A DNA stretch of 64,000 nt from the NCBI GenBank assembly GCA_947498765.1, contig CANMLG010000044.1, positions 1-64,000 of the forward strand, written 5' to 3'. Below the pieces are notes generated by a model. The model made no database searches, was not told the origin of the DNA, and saw only the letters and a list, made by a program, of their open reading frames with translations. The translations under genes were made by a program, and so were the position numbers. The DNA comes from an uncultured Aquimarina sp. (lineage in GTDB: Bacteria > Bacteroidota > Bacteroidia > Flavobacteriales > Flavobacteriaceae). Of the stretch, positions 10,384-20,873 are shown one piece after another (positions within the stretch are counted from its first letter, which is position 1; each line of letters starts with the position of its first letter).

Positions 10384-12729
10384 ATGAGTGCCTCAAAACG
10401 AAACATCAATTATTTTTGGAATGGACTTGCCAAAGCCATTTTGAGCAACCGTATTATTGTCTCACTCATTATTATTTTTACGACTATTGGACTCATTAGT
10501 CAATGGAGTAACATCCAATTTTCATTTACCGAAACAAATTTATTACCCGATGATCACCCCGTAAATATAGAATACAATAAATTCTTTGAAAAGTTTGGAG
10601 AAGAAGGAGTTGTAATTGTAATGGCAGTTAATGACTCCACTATTTTTAACAAAACCAAATTCAATAGTTGGGTTAAGCTAAATGAAAAACTGCAAGAATA
10701 TGAAGAAGTTGATTTCGTAGTTTCTTTTTCGGAAATAAAAGAACTCAAAAAAACCGAAAATCCAAAATCATTTACTTTAACTCCAGTATCTAATGCCGAA
10801 ATATTTTCTGAAGCTGACATAGCACATTATAAACAAAAGTTATTTAATGAACTCCCTTTTTATGAAGGCTTAATATATAGTAGTTCAAAAAAAACTATTC
10901 AATCAGCATTATACATTAGGCAAGATGTTGTCAACACCCGAGCTCGAAGAGATTTTATCTTAAAAAAATTAAACCCTGCACTTGAGCAATTTGAAAAAGA
11001 TAACAATATTGATTTAAAAATATCGGGTATGCCATATATCCGAACCATGAATTCTCAAAATATTTTTGATGAAATGAAGCTGTTTTTAGGAGCCGCCCTA
11101 TTAGTAACTTCCTTACTATTCTTTTTCTTTTTCCGATCAGCCAGAGCAACACTAATCTCTATAATAACGGTTGTTATTGGTGTATTATGGGCCTTTGGAT
11201 TTATTGGATTATTCCATTTCCAAATCACCGTACTTACGGCAATAATACCTCCTCTAGTTATTGTTATTGGTATTCCTAATTGTATATTTTTAATAAACAA
11301 ATACCAACAGGAAATTAAAAAACAATCTAATAAAAACGATGCACTGGTTCAAATGATTAGTAAGGTTGGCTATGCAACTTTAATGACTAATGTAACTACC
11401 GCTGCTGGTTTTGCAACTTTTATATTAACATCAAGTGAATTACTCGTTCAATTTGGAATGGTCTCATCAGTATGTATCCTAGGCCTATTTGTACTTTGCA
11501 TTTTGGTCATCCCTCTATTGTACAGCATAATGCCTTTACCTAATGATCGCCACTTAAAACATTTGGAAAAGCGTTGGGTCGATGGGTTTGTAAATTGGAT
11601 GGTAAGCATTGTATCCTTTAAAAGAAAATACATTTATGCAGTTACCACAGTAATACTAATACTAAGTATTATTGGTATGAATAAAATAAAAGTTTCGGGT
11701 AGTCTTTTGGAAGAAATGTCACAAGAGCTTCAGTTTTTTCATGATATTAAGTTTTTTGAAAATGAATTTGACGGCATTATGCCTTTAGAAATTCTTATTG
11801 ATACTAAAAAACCAAAAGGAGTATTAAAACTAAACACCTTAAAACGAATTGAAAAACTAAGTAAAGAAATAGAAAAATTTCCAGAATTATCACCTACCAA
11901 ATCCGTTGTTAATATTGTGAAATTTGCTAAACAGGCTTTTTACAATGGTGATCCTAAATTTTATTCGCTACCAACCAGGCAAGAGCGTAATTTTATGCTT
12001 CCCTATGCTAAATCATTAGAAGAAAACAAAAGCATGCTTTCTTCCTATGTGGATTCAACAGGCCAATATGCGCGTGTTTCCACTTATATGAAAGATGTTG
12101 GCACCGAAAAAATGGAAGAAATTGAAACTACACTAAAACCGATAATTGCAAAAATTTTTCCTAACAACCGCTATAGCGTCTCTTTTACTGGTCGAGCCCT
12201 AATTTTCCAAAAAGGAACTGGTTACTTAGTAAACAATTTAGTGCAATCTCTTTTAATTGCCATTGGGTTAATTATTTTAATTATGGGATACATGTTTAAA
12301 TCAGTTCGTATGATTTTGATTTCATTAATTCCTAATTTACTCCCTTTATTAATTACTGGTGGACTTATGGGTTATTTTGGAGTCCCAATAAAACCTTCGA
12401 CTATTTTAGTTTTTAGTATTGCTTTTGGAATTTCAGTAGATGATACTATTCACTTTTTAGCCAAATATAGACAAGAGCTCCTTACCTCAAATAGAAATGT
12501 AACGGCAGCAACATTTTCTGCTATTCGCGAAACTGGAGTAAGTATGTTTTACACCTCAACTGTACTGTTTTTTGGTTTTGCTGTTTTCTTAATTTCAAGT
12601 TTTGGAGGTACAAAAGCATTGGGTGGACTAATATCTGCTACATTACTTTTTGCCATGCTTTGTAATTTAGTATTACTCCCTGCATTACTTTTAAGTGTAA
12701 ATAGCAAAAAATCAAAACCTACCTCTTAA
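10384..12729 (+). CDS. RND superfamily exporter, MMPL type
   Basis: 781 residues. Two homologous halves are visible, each with one TM helix, a large soluble loop and a cluster of about five TM helices (clusters near 235-395 and 620-775). The second cluster carries the GISVDDTIHFLAKYR segment typical of MMPL/hydrophobe-exporter RND proteins, the first a variant (VIGIPNCIFLINKYQQE). Family members are proton-driven exporters of lipids or other hydrophobic compounds; the cargo here is unknown. No periplasmic adaptor or outer-membrane channel gene is adjacent. It lies between the frr terminator and a second hairpin, so is probably monocistronic. Confidence 0.85.
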   Translation: MSASKRNINYFWNGLAKAILSNRIIVSLIIIFTTIGLISQWSNIQFSFTETNLLPDDHPVNIEYNKFFEKFGEEGVVIVMAVNDSTIFNKTKFNSWVKLNEKLQEYEEVDFVVSFSEIKELKKTENPKSFTLTPVSNAEIFSEADIAHYKQKLFNELPFYEGLIYSSSKKTIQSALYIRQDVVNTRARRDFILKKLNPALEQFEKDNNIDLKISGMPYIRTMNSQNIFDEMKLFLGAALLVTSLLFFFFFRSARATLISIITVVIGVLWAFGFIGLFHFQITVLTAIIPPLVIVIGIPNCIFLINKYQQEIKKQSNKNDALVQMISKVGYATLMTNVTTAAGFATFILTSSELLVQFGMVSSVCILGLFVLCILVIPLLYSIMPLPNDRHLKHLEKRWVDGFVNWMVSIVSFKRKYIYAVTTVILILSIIGMNKIKVSGSLLEEMSQELQFFHDIKFFENEFDGIMPLEILIDTKKPKGVLKLNTLKRIEKLSKEIEKFPELSPTKSVVNIVKFAKQAFYNGDPKFYSLPTRQERNFMLPYAKSLEENKSMLSSYVDSTGQYARVSTYMKDVGTEKMEEIETTLKPIIAKIFPNNRYSVSFTGRALIFQKGTGYLVNNLVQSLLIAIGLIILIMGYMFKSVRMILISLIPNLLPLLITGGLMGYFGVPIKPSTILVFSIAFGISVDDTIHFLAKYRQELLTSNRNVTAATFSAIRETGVSMFYTSTVLFFGFAVFLISSFGGTKALGGLISATLLFAMLCNLVLLPALLLSVNSKKSKPTS

Positions 12730-12782
12730 TCCTAAATTTATGTAAGGTTTCTTCAAGGAATCTGCGTATTTTTATTTTATCG

Positions 12783-12817
12783 TTTCCTTTAGTAGTTAAC
12801 ATAAAGGAAATTTTTTT
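12783..12817 (+). terminator. terminator or attenuator hairpin immediately before asnS
   Basis: A 9-bp stem (12783-12791 with 12802-12810) followed by seven T residues. It lies about 54 bases after the exporter stop and only 21 bases before the asnS ATG. It can terminate the exporter transcript, but its position leaves little room for an asnS promoter downstream, so an attenuator role is possible. Confidence 0.75.
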
Positions 12818-12838
12818 CATCTTTCTAGCAAATAAACT

Positions 12839-14281
12839 ATGAAACATTTAAAAATAACAGCTGTTTTAAAAGAAGAAAAACTAGTACAAGAAATAAGTGT
12901 AAATGGCTGGGTTCGTTCATTTAGAAACAATAGATTTATAGCCTTAAATGATGGATCAACAATTAATAACCTTCAGTGTGTTATTGAAGATGACACCATT
13001 AATGATTCCATCATTAACAGAATACATACAGGCGCTTCACTACGAATTACTGGTATTTTAAAAGAAAGTGAAGGGAAAGGCCAACGTGTTGAACTAAGTA
13101 TTACTTCCTTAAAAATAGAAGGTGATGCTAATCCTGAAGAAGTAAAAACCACTATTCTTTCTCCCAAAAAGCATAGCTTAGAATTGTTACGAGAGCAAGC
13201 CCACTTGCGTATTCGGACCAATACCTTTGGAGCCATAATGCGGGTACGCTCTAAACTTTCATTTGCTATACATCAATATTTCCAAGAGCGTGATTTTTTT
13301 CATGTGCATACGCCAATTATTACATCAAGTGATGCCGAAGGTGCAGGTGAAACATTCAAGGTAACTCATCTTAATTTAGATCAATTACCTAAGAATGAAG
13401 ATGGAACCACTGATTTTAAAAAAGATTTTTTTGGTAAAGAAACCAATCTTACTGTTTCTGGACAATTAGAAGGTGAAACCTATGCCATGGGACTAGGTAA
13501 TATTTATACATTTGGCCCAACTTTTAGAGCTGAAAATTCCAACACTTCGCGCCATTTAGCCGAATTTTGGATGATTGAACCCGAAATGGCCTTCTGCAAT
13601 CTAGATCAAAATATGGATATTGCTGAAGATTTCATAAAATATGTTATCAAATACGCATTAGACAACTGCCAAGATGATTTAGCTTTTTTAGAACAACGCT
13701 TAGTAAACGAAGAAAAACAAAAGCCTTTAGAGCAACGCAGCGAAATGCCGCTCCGTGAAAAACTTAATTTTATTTTAAGTAACAACTTTAAACGCGTAAG
13801 CTATACCGAAGCCATAGAAATTCTAAAGGAATCTAAACCTAATAAAAAGAAAAAATTCAAATATCCTGTTAATGAATGGGGAGTTGACTTACAAAGTGAA
13901 CACGAACGTTATTTAGTAGAAAAGCATTTTAAATGCCCCGTTATTCTATTTAATTATCCTGCTAAAATTAAAGCTTTTTATATGCGTTTAAATGAAGACG
14001 GAAACACTGTTAGGGCCATGGATATATTATTCCCTGGTATAGGCGAAATTGTTGGTGGCTCTCAACGTGAAGAACGTTTAGACGTTTTAAAAGAAAAAAT
14101 GGACAAACTTGACGTAAGTAAAGAAGAATTATATTGGTACTTGGATACACGTAAATTTGGAACATGTACCCACAGTGGTTTTGGATTAGGCTTTGAACGT
14201 TTAGTTCTTTTTGTTACCGGAATGTCGAACGTTCGAGATGTAATACCTTACCCTAGAACACCAATGAACGCCGAATTTTAA
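12839..14281 (+). CDS. asnS: asparaginyl-tRNA synthetase
   Basis: 480 residues, class II synthetase charging tRNA-Asn. An N-terminal OB-fold anticodon-binding domain (VNGWVRSFRNNRFIALNDGS) is followed by the catalytic core with motif 2 (FRAENSNTSRHLAEFWMIEPE) split over residues about 225-245 and motif 3 (GFGLGFERLVLFVTG) near the C-terminus. Discrimination from aspartyl-tRNA synthetase rests on overall resemblance to AsnRS and the short length. Next to rpoN, as is common in Flavobacteriia. Confidence 0.96.
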   Translation: MKHLKITAVLKEEKLVQEISVNGWVRSFRNNRFIALNDGSTINNLQCVIEDDTINDSIINRIHTGASLRITGILKESEGKGQRVELSITSLKIEGDANPEEVKTTILSPKKHSLELLREQAHLRIRTNTFGAIMRVRSKLSFAIHQYFQERDFFHVHTPIITSSDAEGAGETFKVTHLNLDQLPKNEDGTTDFKKDFFGKETNLTVSGQLEGETYAMGLGNIYTFGPTFRAENSNTSRHLAEFWMIEPEMAFCNLDQNMDIAEDFIKYVIKYALDNCQDDLAFLEQRLVNEEKQKPLEQRSEMPLREKLNFILSNNFKRVSYTEAIEILKESKPNKKKKFKYPVNEWGVDLQSEHERYLVEKHFKCPVILFNYPAKIKAFYMRLNEDGNTVRAMDILFPGIGEIVGGSQREERLDVLKEKMDKLDVSKEELYWYLDTRKFGTCTHSGFGLGFERLVLFVTGMSNVRDVIPYPRTPMNAEF

Positions 14282-14380
14282 TCTTAATATCAGATAAATT
14301 ACCGTCAAAATTTAATAAAATTCGATTTTAAAAATTATCTTTAAAAAAGTATTTAAGTTACCAGTAAGAAATCAAGTTAA

Positions 14381-15841
14381 ATGTTAAAACAACAATTCAA
14401 TTTAAAATTATCGCAAAAGCTATCACCTCAGCAAATTCAGTTAATGAAACTGATACAATTGCCAACTCAGGCATTTGAACAACGCTTAAAGCAAGAAATT
14501 GAAGAAAACCCAGCATTAGATACTGGCAAAGAAAAAGCCGAAAACCCTGATGATGAATTTTCAAATGAAAATCAGGAAGAAGATTACACTACCGACGATA
14601 ATAATGATATTGATATCAATATTGATGAATATTTAAGTGACGATGAAGTACCCGCTTATCGTTTACAAGCTAATAATTACAGTGCCGATGATGATGACAA
14701 ATCAGTTCCATATGCCAGTGGCACTTCATTTAATCAACATTTAAAATCGCAGCTAAACACGTATCGTTTAAACGAAAATGACTATCAAATTGCTGAGTTT
14801 TTAATAGGCAGTATTGACGAGAGTGGCTACATTAGACGTTCACTTGAAGATATAGCTGATGATTTAGCATTTACTCAAAATATATATACCGATAAAACAC
14901 AAGTTGAAAAAATATTAAAATTAGTCCATCAATTAGATCCTGCTGGAGTTGGTGCTCGGAATTTACAAGAATGTCTACACATTCAATTACAACGTAAAGA
15001 ACTAAACCCTACTATGGTTTTGGCACAAAGAATTATCGAACATTCTTTTGATCATTTTACAAAAAAGCATTACAAAAAATTACTTTCTAAATACAGTGTT
15101 TCCGAAGAACAACTCAAAGAAGCCATAGAAGAAATCGAACACCTAAACCCAAAACCAGGAGGCAGTTTTACAGGAAACACTCGAATGGTAGAGCATGTTG
15201 TGCCAGACTTTACTATTCGTATTGTTGAAGGACAGTTAGAATTAAGCCTTAACGGCCGAAATGCCCCTGAACTTCATGTTTCGGGAGCATACAATGACAT
15301 GCTACGTGGCTATAAGGAAACAAAAAAGAAAACAAAATCACAAAAAGATGCCGTTCAATTTATAAAACAAAAATTGGATGCCGCTAAATGGTTTATTGAA
15401 GCTGTAAGGCAACGCCAACAAACCCTTATGATTACCATGAGTGCTATTATGCATTATCAAAAAGAATACTTTTTATCGGGCGATGAACGTCATCTAAAAC
15501 CTATGATTCTAAAAGATATTGCCGACGAAATTGAAATGGATGTAAGTACTATTTCTCGGGTAGCTAATAGTAAATATGTAGACACTCCTTATGGCACTAA
15601 ATTAATAAAAGAGTTCTTTTCAGAATCCATGACTAATGATCAAGGTGAAGAAGTTTCTACTAGAGAAATAAAAAAAATATTAGAAATGACTATTGAGGCT
15701 GAGAATAAGAAAAAGCCTTTAACTGATGAAAAATTAGCCACGATCCTTAAAGAAAAAGGCTATCCTATTGCCCGAAGAACTGTTGCTAAATATAGAGAGC
15801 AATTGGACTTACCTGTAGCTAGATTGAGGAAAAAGATATAG
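14381..15841 (+). CDS. rpoN: RNA polymerase sigma-54 factor
   Basis: 486 residues. The N-terminal activator-interacting region I (KLSQKLSPQQIQLMKLIQLP) is followed by an acidic region II (residues about 48-110), the core-binding domain, a helix-turn-helix and a C-terminal RpoN box readable as ARRTVAKYRE. Directs transcription from -24/-12 promoters and needs AAA+ activators; none is encoded in this window. It begins about 100 bases after asnS on the same strand and may be co-transcribed with it. Confidence 0.96.
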   Translation: MLKQQFNLKLSQKLSPQQIQLMKLIQLPTQAFEQRLKQEIEENPALDTGKEKAENPDDEFSNENQEEDYTTDDNNDIDINIDEYLSDDEVPAYRLQANNYSADDDDKSVPYASGTSFNQHLKSQLNTYRLNENDYQIAEFLIGSIDESGYIRRSLEDIADDLAFTQNIYTDKTQVEKILKLVHQLDPAGVGARNLQECLHIQLQRKELNPTMVLAQRIIEHSFDHFTKKHYKKLLSKYSVSEEQLKEAIEEIEHLNPKPGGSFTGNTRMVEHVVPDFTIRIVEGQLELSLNGRNAPELHVSGAYNDMLRGYKETKKKTKSQKDAVQFIKQKLDAAKWFIEAVRQRQQTLMITMSAIMHYQKEYFLSGDERHLKPMILKDIADEIEMDVSTISRVANSKYVDTPYGTKLIKEFFSESMTNDQGEEVSTREIKKILEMTIEAENKKKPLTDEKLATILKEKGYPIARRTVAKYREQLDLPVARLRKKI

Positions 15842-16121
15842 CTTATAACATCCCTAAGGTATTACCAAAATTTAATCAAAAAGCTACATATTTTATTAGT
15901 AAATAAGAAGTATTACTCAATAAATATTTGTTCTCTAAATAAAGTTTGCAAAATAAATAGTCATTTTATTTTATGCATTTAACTGATAGTAATTAAATTA
16001 CCTTACACCTTAATATATATTTACTTCAGTTAATTAACTTTAGAACTATAAGACAGATTATAAAATTTAGCAACCAGCTCATGTATTCCAAAACAAAAAA
16101 ATAATTTAAATTAAAAAAAGT

Positions 16122-17366
16122 ATGCTTGAAATTATTAAAAGTTGGATTACAAATCAAGGCTTAGATTTATTTACTGCTAATATTTTAGCACGAGGTTTCA
16201 TCCTTTCATTGATTATTATTTTTAGCCTTATAGCTTATTTACTTGCTAAACATTTCATTCTAAAAGGGCTTGCCATAATTATTAATCAAACCAAAACACA
16301 ATGGGATGACATACTTTTAAAGAAAAAGGTATTAAATCGACTTGCTTTATTCGTACCAGCCATTATAATTTACCTATCTATTCCTATGCCTTTTGAAGGA
16401 TATCCAAGGCTTATTACTTTTACCAATAGCTTAGTTTTAATCTATATGATTGCTATGGGGATATTTGCCCTTAATGCACTTCTGAATACTGCCCTAGTTA
16501 TATATTCTACATATGAAGTTTCAAATAGAGTCCCGATAAAAGGATTTATTCAAGTTTTTAAATTAGTAATTTATTTTACTAGTGCCATATTTATCATTTC
16601 TATTTTAATAAACAAAACACCTATATACCTATTCAGTAGCTTAAGTGCTTTAACTGCCATATTAATGTTTATTTTCAAAGATGCCATACTAGGTTTTGTA
16701 GCTGGAATTCAATTATCTGCAAATAAAATGGTAGCCAATGGAGATTGGATCGAAATGCCTAAATATGGTGCTAATGGTGATATTATTGAAATCGCTTTAA
16801 CAACAGTTAAAGTACAAAATTGGGACAAAACAATTACCACAATTCCAACCTACGCCTTAATTACTGAATCATTTAAAAATTGGCGAGGCATGTCTGAATC
16901 TGAAGGAAGAAGAATTAAACGCTCTATTAGTATAGACATAAATACTATCAAATTTTGCACAGAAGATATGATGAAACAATTTAGCAAAATTCAATATATC
17001 GCAGATTACATTGAAACAATGAAAGTGGAATTGCAAAAAAACAACAAACTAAAAAATATAGATAATTCTAGCTTAGTTAACGGTAGAAGAATGACTAATA
17101 TTGGAACATTTCGCGCTTATGTAAAAGCATATCTTAATAACCATCCAATGATCAATAAAGAAATGACTTTTTTAGTAAGACAACTCGCCCCTAATGAACA
17201 TGGCTTACCTATTGAAATTTACGTATTTAGTAAAGATAAAAATTGGGTAAATTATGAAGGTATTCAAGCCAATATCTTTGACCATATTTTAGCTGTTGTA
17301 CCTGAGTTTGGATTACGAGTATTTCAAGACCCTAGTGGAATGGACTTTAACAAATTGACCCAATAA
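16122..17366 (+). CDS. mechanosensitive ion channel, MscS family (YbdG-like)
   Basis: 414 residues, close to the length of E. coli YbdG. Four to five TM helices lie in the first ~190 residues. The pore-lining helix and beta domain are recognisable in FIFKDAILGFVAGIQLSANK and GDWIEMPKYGANGDI, followed by an NWDKTITTIPTYALI segment. Opens on membrane tension to protect against osmotic downshock. The GDWIE and TYALI features favour the YbdG/miniconductance subtype over canonical MscS. It stands alone between rpoN and a convergent T9SS gene. Confidence 0.88.
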   Translation: MLEIIKSWITNQGLDLFTANILARGFILSLIIIFSLIAYLLAKHFILKGLAIIINQTKTQWDDILLKKKVLNRLALFVPAIIIYLSIPMPFEGYPRLITFTNSLVLIYMIAMGIFALNALLNTALVIYSTYEVSNRVPIKGFIQVFKLVIYFTSAIFIISILINKTPIYLFSSLSALTAILMFIFKDAILGFVAGIQLSANKMVANGDWIEMPKYGANGDIIEIALTTVKVQNWDKTITTIPTYALITESFKNWRGMSESEGRRIKRSISIDINTIKFCTEDMMKQFSKIQYIADYIETMKVELQKNNKLKNIDNSSLVNGRRMTNIGTFRAYVKAYLNNHPMINKEMTFLVRQLAPNEHGLPIEIYVFSKDKNWVNYEGIQANIFDHILAVVPEFGLRVFQDPSGMDFNKLTQ

Positions 17367-17652
17367 TTTTTTTTAACATCAGCCTATCCAAGCCCTCTTA
17401 ACCCCACTTCTTTTTATTTGGATAACACATTAAAGGCGCATTCAGAAAAGAAAAAGAATATGACATCTTAAAAAAATAAAGGCAAAAACTAGAGCTCTTA
17501 GGATAACTTCGTCCTGTAGGTATTGAAATCAATATTTTTAGACTAAAATGACCTAAAAAACAAAAATCTAAAAAACTTGAATTTATCAAATTTTGGATTT
17601 TTTATGTATAATTTTTGAGAATCTAGCTATTCTCTGAATACGCCTTTTTAGC

Positions 17653-20643
17653 TTATTTTTTTAATAAACGTACCACTTTAGTCTCACCATCTAGCTTAAA
17701 TGAAACTAAATATATACCCACATTTAAATTAGATACATTAAACCTAGCACCATCCAAATCAGAATCTAAGACTTTTACTCCTTTCATATTGTATACACTA
17801 ATTTTATCAATAGAAGAATTAGAAGTATACAAATAATCATTTACTGGATTTGGATAGAACACATTTGATACTTCTTGCATTGTCACATCAACAATACTCA
17901 ATGTTTCATCATTCTTATTAAATTTCCATATTTGTTGACCTAACTCATTACTTGAAGATGCACAGAAAAAGATTTCTTCACCGATTTCAATAGCCGCAGA
18001 TGGGTTAGAACTTATAGGACCAGGGTATAAATCGAATAACATTTGCGTCCCTTCTTCTGTACCATCTGTTCTCCATAATTCATGTCCTGTTTCATTTGTA
18101 TAAGCTGAAAAATACCCTCTATTTTCGACATCTGCTAATAAAAAAATAGGAGCTGAACTTTGATTTCCTTCAAAAATATCTTTTACTAAAATGGTGCCCT
18201 CTGGCGTACCATCCGTTTTCCATAATTCTGTCCCCGTTTCTCCCCCATCATTTGCCGAAAAGAAAACAATATTATCTGTTAAAAGGGGTTGCTCCTTCTT
18301 GATAGATTCAAATTCTTTAACCAGGTTTTCATTACCATCTTCATTTATTGAAATTACTGAGCTATTATCATTTAAAAAATTAAATAACACCGTTTTACCA
18401 GACTTTAGAGGATACCCAAGGTTGTTATCAACAATTGAGCTAAACAAACTATAAGAGAGCACTTCATCTAATTTTTTCTGTTCCAATAATGTACCCTCTT
18501 TGTTTATTACCCATCTACTCAACTTCTCTTTATTGACCTCCGATGGACTAAAAAACATAAACTCATCATCACTCAAAACAGGTCTATTTATAAATAGATC
18601 CTTTTTAAAACTTTTTAAATCGTTTGTTATTCCATCTATTACAAAAACTCCTGATCCATTCAACTGCTTATTTGGAAAAACAGAAGTATTGTTTGTATAA
18701 TTTAAAATTATTAAATCATCCTTTACATAAGTATTGAATACCGAATTTCTGAATTCTCCAACTACCTCTGATAATTGGTCTGATAAATCTATTTTCTCAA
18801 AGGAATTACCATCAAAAACCTTAAAGTAAATTTCTTTTTCGTTTTCAGAAAACTCTTTCCCTCTAAGTAAAAAATAAAATTTGTCTTTATACTTAAAAAA
18901 TTCTAAAAATTCATCTGTTTCTCTTTCGCCTTCTTTATAATCTTCAAACAACACAGTTCCTCCTTTAGTCCCATCAGTAGAATATATTATATCAGAACTA
19001 GATACCTCAAATATACCTTCAATATAAAAATAAAATTTACCTTTATAAGTCACTCCTTGCTTAAAACTAGTCCTCAAACCAAATTCAGCAGTCTGCCTAG
19101 GATAACGATGGAAAGAAAAAGAAAACTCTTCTTTAAAGAGCTCTTCAAAAACGAATAGTCCTTCATTAAAAGTAACTATTTCTGTTGTATTGAACCTATT
19201 ATTTTCTCCTAATTGAAATACAATATCACCTAAACGACCAATTTCATTTTGAAAACAAAAACTTCCTTTTTTTCTCGTTTCAATATTTGCTAACTGCTTT
19301 GTACTTTCGTTGGATCCTTCAGAAACCCATGGTTCTCCATCTTTTGAAAAGTATAAATTACCGACAAATGGTACTACATACGCATTTTCCTTTAGTAAAG
19401 GAAGTTCTATTACTGTATTATCTAATATATTAACTATATACGAGACATTTCCTAAATCATCATTTAAAGTAGAAAAATTCACATAGTAATCGCTTTCATT
19501 TATCTGAACAATATTGGCTGCTTCAGCATTTTCTGGAACAACTACATCTACATTTTTCTCTAGTTCATTTAAATCATTTACCGTATATATTGAAGTTGTT
19601 TCATTAGTACTAAAAACATAAAAAGGATCGTTGAACTTTTCATTAATTGAGCGCTTAAATCCAGAATCAAATTCTTCTAATAGCACTACTTCTTTATTAT
19701 TTATATCATATCGATATACATTATTACCCCCTTCTAACTCAATATAAAGAAAACCATTTTTTTCTTTAATATGTTTAGGTATAAAAGTATTAGATTTATC
19801 AAAACTAGCCACTTCAACAAATTCTTCATTCTCTATATTTAAAGCATAAATAGCTGTTCCTAGTATATTAGACCCATCTCGCGCTTCATTAAATAAATAT
19901 AAATTTTGCTCATCTTTCGTTTTAAAAATTCTAAAGAAAGAGTTTAAAGTATCAAACACTTCTTTGACACTTTTTTCTTCAATATTAACTAAAGTTAGCT
20001 TATCTCGATTCTCTCTATCTTGAATGAACAATCTTTTCTTAAAACCAAAGACCTTAAGCAAACCAAATCGACTTCTCGAATTCAATTCTAATACTTTAGA
20101 TGGCTCACTATTTTCGTCAGCTATACTCCACAGTGCTGACCTCTCAGTTTCATTAAGCTCAGCAAAAAAATATAACTTATTATCGAGTTTCATCAAATTA
20201 TTAACATTCTGAAAACTTTCTAAAAATACCGTTCCTTCTTCCGTTCCATCTGTTTTCCAAAGTCCAAATTTCCCTTCTGGTGAAATTTGCCTAGCATAAA
20301 AATAAATTTCATTATTAAAAATCACTCCCCATTCTTCTAATTGCTGCTCAGTAAATAAAGTACTTTGAGAATTTGGAGTGATATCTTTCAACATATTTGT
20401 TTCATCAGATATTGGATCATACACCCAAATTTCTCTCCCAAAATCTGAAGTATTTGCTAAAAAATACAATTTACCTTTTAACTCAATATAATTTTGACCT
20501 AGATGTATCTCACTTATTGTATCACCCAATGATCCAAGATCCTCTTGTCCATTTATTGGTTCATTAACATTTGTAACCAATTCTTGTCCAAATACTCTTA
20601 TTATAGTAACTGCCAACAAAACTGAAAGTAATATTTTTCTCAT
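17653..20643 (-). CDS. large T9SS-sorted protein with ELWxTDGTxxGT repeats
   Basis: 996 residues from the ATG at 20643, where a signal peptide begins (MRKILLSVLLAV, ending IIRVFGQ). An in-frame ATG 33 bases upstream is less likely. The sequence is built of beta-rich repeats containing variants of LWKTDGTEEGT, clearest at both ends of the protein, which suggests a propeller-like fold. The last ~75 residues are a type A T9SS sorting domain (VFYPNPVNDYLY, ending VRLLKK). Such proteins are common and uncharacterised in Flavobacteriia; surface adhesion or ligand binding is speculation. Transcribed divergently from the kelch/DUF5060 lipoprotein. Confidence 0.85.
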   Translation of the reverse strand: MRKILLSVLLAVTIIRVFGQELVTNVNEPINGQEDLGSLGDTISEIHLGQNYIELKGKLYFLANTSDFGREIWVYDPISDETNMLKDITPNSQSTLFTEQQLEEWGVIFNNEIYFYARQISPEGKFGLWKTDGTEEGTVFLESFQNVNNLMKLDNKLYFFAELNETERSALWSIADENSEPSKVLELNSRSRFGLLKVFGFKKRLFIQDRENRDKLTLVNIEEKSVKEVFDTLNSFFRIFKTKDEQNLYLFNEARDGSNILGTAIYALNIENEEFVEVASFDKSNTFIPKHIKEKNGFLYIELEGGNNVYRYDINNKEVVLLEEFDSGFKRSINEKFNDPFYVFSTNETTSIYTVNDLNELEKNVDVVVPENAEAANIVQINESDYYVNFSTLNDDLGNVSYIVNILDNTVIELPLLKENAYVVPFVGNLYFSKDGEPWVSEGSNESTKQLANIETRKKGSFCFQNEIGRLGDIVFQLGENNRFNTTEIVTFNEGLFVFEELFKEEFSFSFHRYPRQTAEFGLRTSFKQGVTYKGKFYFYIEGIFEVSSSDIIYSTDGTKGGTVLFEDYKEGERETDEFLEFFKYKDKFYFLLRGKEFSENEKEIYFKVFDGNSFEKIDLSDQLSEVVGEFRNSVFNTYVKDDLIILNYTNNTSVFPNKQLNGSGVFVIDGITNDLKSFKKDLFINRPVLSDDEFMFFSPSEVNKEKLSRWVINKEGTLLEQKKLDEVLSYSLFSSIVDNNLGYPLKSGKTVLFNFLNDNSSVISINEDGNENLVKEFESIKKEQPLLTDNIVFFSANDGGETGTELWKTDGTPEGTILVKDIFEGNQSSAPIFLLADVENRGYFSAYTNETGHELWRTDGTEEGTQMLFDLYPGPISSNPSAAIEIGEEIFFCASSSNELGQQIWKFNKNDETLSIVDVTMQEVSNVFYPNPVNDYLYTSNSSIDKISVYNMKGVKVLDSDLDGARFNVSNLNVGIYLVSFKLDGETKVVRLLKK

Positions 20644-20873
20644 AAATATATTTTTAATTGCCGCGAATATAGACAATTAATTAAATACATTATTCTCTTT
20701 TATTAATAAGACCCACTACCTATTTATTAAGATTGAAACAATAGACTAAAAAGTTTCAATGATCAACACTTCCTCTTAATTATAGAATATATTTTCTATA
20801 CAAAATATCAACCCTAATTCTAACTTTAATCAAAATAATGAATAACTTACAACTGAACCTATTGTGCATCATT

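Noticed and set aside
17398..17589. 63-codon minus-strand ORF between the MscS and T9SS genes
   Set aside because: Phe/Ser-rich translation typical of AT-rich non-coding DNA, no recognisable domain and no start context; left as unannotated intergenic DNA.
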